This document shows positions 12,434-13,269 of a stretch of DNA of 13,269 bases, one piece after another. The stretch is from Candidatus Tayloriibacteriota bacterium (lineage in GTDB: Bacteria > Patescibacteriota > Minisyncoccia > Phycocordibacterales > GWA1-40-21). Location of the stretch: assembly GCA_026395155.1 (NCBI GenBank), contig JAPLZG010000111.1:1-13269 (forward strand), read 5' to 3'. The notes under the pieces were generated by a model that worked only from the letters and a program-made list of their open reading frames with translations, did no database searches and was not told the DNA's origin. Every line of letters begins with the position of its first letter. Within the stretch, counting starts at the first letter, position 1. The position numbers and the translations under genes are program-made.

Positions 12434-13269
12434 ATGAAGAAAACTATAAAAATTGTTGGAGTTATTATTTGTTTATTAGTATTACTGTATATATTATTTT
12501 TAAATTTACCAAAAATTTTAGGTCTTATTACCAAGGATATTGGGGTTGTTGATGAAACAGGTCTTGAATTAAATATCGAATCTATTCCAGATTCTGATAA
12601 TGGTTTTATAAATTTACAAAAAGCTGTTTTGTTAATTTATGTGCCAGTACAGGCAACAGGAACTCCTAGCATTATTAATGATCTATATTCCGGTAAAAAT
12701 TGGGATGAAAAATTGACCGAAGATATTGTTAATAAAAATGAGCAATCTCTTTTGGAGTTTTCAAATATTGCTTTGAAAAATAAATTTCAAAATACTGCAT
12801 ATAATAACACTACACATTTTTCGCCAGATTTACCTTTACCAAGTCTTAATAATTGGAGAATGTTATCAATGATAAGTTCAATTAAATCACAGACTTTGTT
12901 AAATAAAGGTAAAAACAATGAGGCTATGGAAGAAGCAATCAAATCAGTCAAAGTTGGTCAATTAATTACAGATTCTAACACAACCTTAATCGAATATCTT
13001 GTCGGTATAGCTATCAAAAAAATAGGATTAGATACTATTGAAAAAGTTAAGATTAAATCAAACTTTACTGCAACTGAACTTTCCAATTATTCTAGCGAAT
13101 TAAGCAAAATGTTTGATACAAAAAAAGGCCTTAGAAGTTCATTTATTATTGAACATAAGATGAGAGAGTATCAAATTGACCAATTTATGTCTGAATTAAA
13201 AAATAAAAAATCTGAATTATTACAAGAAGAGTTTTTGTCTGGCTTCGCTGAGGATTTTCCTGGTATTAA
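12434..13269 (+). CDS. Membrane-anchored protein of unknown function, 3' partial
   Basis: The frame is open from the ATG at 12434 to the window end (278 residues visible); the apparent TAA at the very end is out of frame. Residues ~6-24 (IKIVGVIICLLVLLYILFLN) form one hydrophobic segment after a KK pair, typical of a signal anchor, so the rest should lie outside the membrane. The exposed part is Asn/Ser/Lys-rich and helical, with no cysteine pairs or catalytic motif that I recognise. DSDNGFINLQKA early in the mature part and a long helical segment (KGKNNEAMEEAIKSVKVGQL) are the most distinctive stretches. It has its own extended -10 promoter and no ribosome site. The family is not recognised. 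Confidence 0.75.
   Translation, partial: MKKTIKIVGVIICLLVLLYILFLNLPKILGLITKDIGVVDETGLELNIESIPDSDNGFINLQKAVLLIYVPVQATGTPSIINDLYSGKNWDEKLTEDIVNKNEQSLLEFSNIALKNKFQNTAYNNTTHFSPDLPLPSLNNWRMLSMISSIKSQTLLNKGKNNEAMEEAIKSVKVGQLITDSNTTLIEYLVGIAIKKIGLDTIEKVKIKSNFTATELSNYSSELSKMFDTKKGLRSSFIIEHKMREYQIDQFMSELKNKKSELLQEEFLSGFAEDFPGI

Noticed and set aside
1..13269. Recoded TGA (as in Gracilibacteria)
   Set aside because: TGA is used as the stop codon of lexA and the DUF262-HNH gene at the natural protein ends, and tryptophans are encoded by TGG.

Overview
The window looks like a piece of a Candidatus Patescibacteria (CPR) genome or a close relative. The sequence is very AT-rich with Lys/Ile/Asn-heavy proteins, carries a stand-alone SWIB-domain protein and many small uncharacterised proteins, and has several genes whose -10 box lies only 6-10 bases before the start codon. 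TGA acts as a normal stop (lexA and the DUF262 gene end in TGA), so the recoded Gracilibacteria/Absconditabacteria are excluded. The lineage call is inference from style, not from a marker gene. All convincing genes are on the + strand.

Region 1 (1-2865) is a defence-like cluster: the 3' part of an EcoRI-family adenine methyltransferase that appears broken near its C-terminus, a NYN (PIN-like) nuclease fused to a phospholipase-D-like domain, and, overlapping it by four bases, a DUF262-HNH protein. Region 2 (2868-5119) holds a promoter, a 57-aa protein paired with a HEPN-like protein, a membrane-anchored winged-helix protein, and a winged-helix/HATPase/DUF4325 regulator flanked by two nearly identical perfect palindromes. 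Region 3 (5138-7788) is a hairpin-gene-hairpin-gene-hairpin array carrying a pRiA4b ORF-3-like fusion protein and a TPR protein. The fusion protein has a pair of palindromic repeats embedded in frame between its two domains.

Region 4 (7789-9252) is mostly non-coding and heavily structured. It contains a near-consensus promoter whose spacer is a LexA box (GAAC-N4-GTTC), then a small ORF bracketed by two fold-back elements with the same ends, then dispersed hairpins and a 7-bp tandem array, and finally lexA itself. Region 5 (9155-11791) is the most striking part: a single-chain restriction-modification enzyme (nuclease, methyltransferase and target recognition in one protein) sits between two 96-bp direct copies of the 3' end of lexA. 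The first copy completes lexA and the second is an orphan. This is the layout expected if a module inserted at the 3' end of lexA and restored the gene. Region 6 (11792-13269) has more period-7 arrays, the SWIB gene with its own promoter and terminator, and the start of an unrecognised membrane-anchored protein that runs off the end.

Together this is accessory DNA: two restriction-modification loci, a candidate toxin pair, an SOS-controlled site, and at least five families of short repeated hairpins. No integrase, transposase, tRNA, rRNA or CRISPR array was found.
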